DNA from: Thioalkalivibrio thiocyanodenitrificans ARhD 1
GTDB lineage: Bacteria > Pseudomonadota > Gammaproteobacteria > Ectothiorhodospirales > Ectothiorhodospiraceae
Length of the DNA stretch: 64,000 nucleotides
Assembly: GCF_000378965.1 (NCBI RefSeq)
Contig: NZ_KB900536.1
Coordinates: forward strand, 259,583 to 323,582
Direction: 5' to 3'
Below the pieces are notes generated by a model. That model worked only from the letters and a program-made list of their open reading frames with translations. It searched no databases and had not been told where the DNA came from. The stretch's first letter is position 1. Every line of letters begins with the position of its first letter. This document shows positions 62,539 to 64,000 of the stretch, in pieces. The position numbers were made by a program, and so were the translations under genes.

Positions 62539-62702
62539 GCATCTCCGGGATCCCGGCCCGCCTCGACTGCGCAGAGGCATGCGCATGCGAGCCCTCGAAC
62601 GGTTGCTGTCGGCTGCAGGCATTCAGGTGGGGCACAGTGCCGGGGAGAGAGTGTAGCAGGTGCCGGCCCCGGCCCGCATGCGCGATGGCGAGCGGCCGGA
62701 AA

Positions 62703-62744
62703 CAGAAACGGCGATCCCGGGCATGCCGTAAATCGCCGTTTCTG
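62703..62744 (-). terminator. Terminator hairpin after tRNA-Val
   Basis: CAGAAACGGCGAT (62703-62715) and its exact complement (62732-62744) form a 13-bp stem just past the tRNA 3' end. The stem sequence itself gives T-rich transcript on the minus strand (GTTTCTG). Confidence 0.7.
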
Positions 62745-62754
62745 AAGCGGTTTC

Positions 62755-62829
62755 TGGTGGGCGGTACTGGGATTGAACCAGTGACCCCTGCCGTGTGAAG
62801 GCAGTGCTCTACCGCTGAGCTAACCGCCC
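62755..62829 (-). tRNA. tRNA-Val(CAC)
   Basis: 75 bases on the minus strand: acceptor GGGCGGT/ACCGCCC, D-arm TAGCTCAGCGGTAGAGC, anticodon stem CTGCC/GGCAG around TTCACAC (anticodon CAC), T-arm with GGTTCAATCCC and encoded CCA. Confidence 0.96.
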
Positions 62830-62889
62830 AGGAAGCGCGTCATATTAATGATCGGGTGGTGAGGCGTCAATGGTGGGCGGGGTACGGAC

Positions 62890-63300
62890 ATGAACGAGTA
62901 TCTGTTTGTTTACGGGACATTACTGGGGGGGGCGCCCGACCCGGAGGTCAACCGGGTGGTGCGCAGCCACTGCCGCGATGCGGGCGCGGCGTCGGTGGCG
63001 GGGCGGCTGTACCGGTTCGACTGGTATCCCGGCCTCGTGCCGGATCGGGAAGACCCGCCACGGCGCGTCAGCGGCCGCCTGCTGCGGATCCAGGCACCGG
63101 AACGCTGCTGGCCCGTGCTGGATGCATATGAGGGGTATCGTCCCGGCGCGCCCGACAAGAGTGAGTTCGTTCGGCGGCGGATCGTTGCGCGCAGGGAACC
63201 CGAGGGTGAAGCCCTGGAAGCGTGGGTCTATGTCTACAACGGCGCAACGGGCGCAGGTCGCCCCATCGTGTCCTGGCCGTCCCCGGGCAGATGCGGATGA
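62890..63300 (+). CDS. Gamma-glutamylcyclotransferase-like (AIG2/GGCT) protein
   Basis: 136 residues. It begins with the family signature YLFVYGTLLGG, and the likely catalytic Glu is in VLDAYEGY. The fold cyclises gamma-glutamyl amines or degrades glutathione-type compounds; small bacterial members have varied substrates. The C-terminus after VYVYNG is divergent and Gly/Pro-rich. It is convergent with ispG. Confidence 0.82.
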   Translation: MNEYLFVYGTLLGGAPDPEVNRVVRSHCRDAGAASVAGRLYRFDWYPGLVPDREDPPRRVSGRLLRIQAPERCWPVLDAYEGYRPGAPDKSEFVRRRIVARREPEGEALEAWVYVYNGATGAGRPIVSWPSPGRCG

Positions 63301-63369
63301 GCACCGCGAACCCCAACGGGCCGGTCTTGTCGGAGGTCCGGTGTGCCGGGGATCGTTTCTCGGCCGGAG

Positions 63370-64000
63370 CTACGCCCGCGTGTAGGTCCGCTGCACGTAG
63401 GCATCCACCAGTGCCTGGAACTCCTCGGCGATGTGATCCCCCTTCAGGGTGACGGTCTTTTCGCCGTCTTCGTAGACCGGCGCCACGGGCACTTCACCGG
63501 TGCCGGGCAGGCTGATGCCGATGTTGGCGTGCCTGCTCTCCCCGGGCCCGTTGACCACGCAGCCCATCACCGCCACCGTCATCTCCTCCACGCCCGGGTA
63601 ATGTTTGCGCCACTCGGGCATCTGGTGGCGGATGTAGGACTGGATGTCCTGGGCCAGATGCTGGAAGTACTCGCTGGAGGTGCGCCCGCAGCCGGGGCAG
63701 GCCACCACGGACGGCAGGAAGCTGCGCAGGCCCAGGCTTTGCAGGATCTCCTGGGCGACGAGCACCTCCTGGGTCCGGTCCCCGCCGGGTTCCGGGGTGA
63801 GCGAGATGCGGATGGTGTCGCCGATGCCCTGCTGCAGCAGCACGGCCAGCGCCGCCGTCGAGGCCACGATGCCCTTGACGCCCATGCCGGCCTCGGTGAG
63901 CCCCAGGTGCAGGGGATAGTCGCAGCGTGCGGCGAGATCCGTGTAGACACGGATCAGGGGCTGCACGCCGCTCATCTTGCACGAGAGAATGATGCGGTCG
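63370..64000 (-). CDS. ispG: 4-hydroxy-3-methylbut-2-enyl diphosphate synthase, C-terminal part
   Basis: The gene runs off the right edge of the window; about 210 C-terminal residues are seen, preceded in frame by [11 protein letters not shown]. The [4Fe-4S] ligands are in [15 protein letters not shown] and [11 protein letters not shown]. Other family blocks are [13 protein letters not shown] and [11 protein letters not shown]. The enzyme converts MEcPP to HMBPP in the non-mevalonate isoprenoid pathway. Only the 5' part is missing, because of the window boundary. Confidence 0.95.
   Translation of the reverse strand, partial: DRIILSCKMSGVQPLIRVYTDLAARCDYPLHLGLTEAGMGVKGIVASTAALAVLLQQGIGDTIRISLTPEPGGDRTQEVLVAQEILQSLGLRSFLPSVVACPGCGRTSSEYFQHLAQDIQSYIRHQMPEWRKHYPGVEEMTVAVMGCVVNGPGESRHANIGISLPGTGEVPVAPVYEDGEKTVTLKGDHIAEEFQALVDAYVQRTYTRA

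Overview
The window reads as about 64 kb of chromosome from a GC-rich gammaproteobacterium. Core genes and cargo (citrate synthase, IspG, TonB-ExbB-ExbD, BCCT and TRAP transporters, cytochrome c', a persulfide-dioxygenase-like hydrolase next to a DUF2892 protein) would suit a halophilic or sulfur-oxidising member of the Chromatiales/Ectothiorhodospiraceae. That placement is inference from gene content, not from a marker search.

Positions 1-17,220 are a mobile and accessory region. An IS3-family element is interrupted by a complete group II intron (123-2401), and an intron-free copy of the same element lies at 11,027-12,344. Next comes an IS407-like element whose transposase has lost the catalytic segment containing the second Asp. 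A 3' tRNA-Ser remnant (att site) then sits directly before a tyrosine integrase. Cargo follows: a lipoprotein, a secreted protein, a rhomboid protease and several broken genes, of clearly lower GC than the rest. From 12.4 kb there is an integron-type gene cassette with a HEPN-like protein and a recognisable attC site. An IS1182-family element has inserted exactly at the attC crossover triplet, and an IS481-family element has cut the next cassette. A Phd/PIN-domain toxin-antitoxin pair and a perfect 20-bp hairpin close the region.

Positions 17.3-34.6 kb hold mostly single genes and short operons: an AhpD-like/Rieske fusion, a Cas4-like plus DEDD nuclease fusion (DUF2779), a WYL regulator, a SagB-type double nitroreductase, a YecA/SEC-C - DUF294 nucleotidyltransferase - DnaQ-like exonuclease operon, a UspA-BCCT transporter operon, a porin, an MFS/NTP-translocase-like carrier and a Tat-exported aldo/keto reductase.

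Positions 35.0-40.2 kb carry the most unusual locus. A sigma-54-type promoter precedes an 811-residue secreted protein made almost wholly of Ala/Ser/Gly/Asp repeats. It is followed by a small membrane-anchored Ala/Ser-repeat protein, a lipoprotein with a DUF3426-like C-terminus and an outer-membrane beta-barrel. Together they look like an undescribed export or surface-matrix system.

Positions 40.5-64 kb are more conventional: two c-type cytochromes, tRNA-Arg, a TRAP transporter divergent from a GMC oxidoreductase with a shared palindromic operator and a nearby IclR regulator, a periplasmic-binding/TRIC-channel fusion, a PhnD-like sensor with a GGDEF-EVL protein, a hydrolase/DUF2892/citrate synthase cluster, the tonB-exbB-exbD operon, a SafE-type membrane protein, a sigma-54 activator, tRNA-Val, a gamma-glutamylcyclotransferase-like protein and the 3' part of ispG. 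REP/BIME-like inverted repeats recur in several intergenic spaces.
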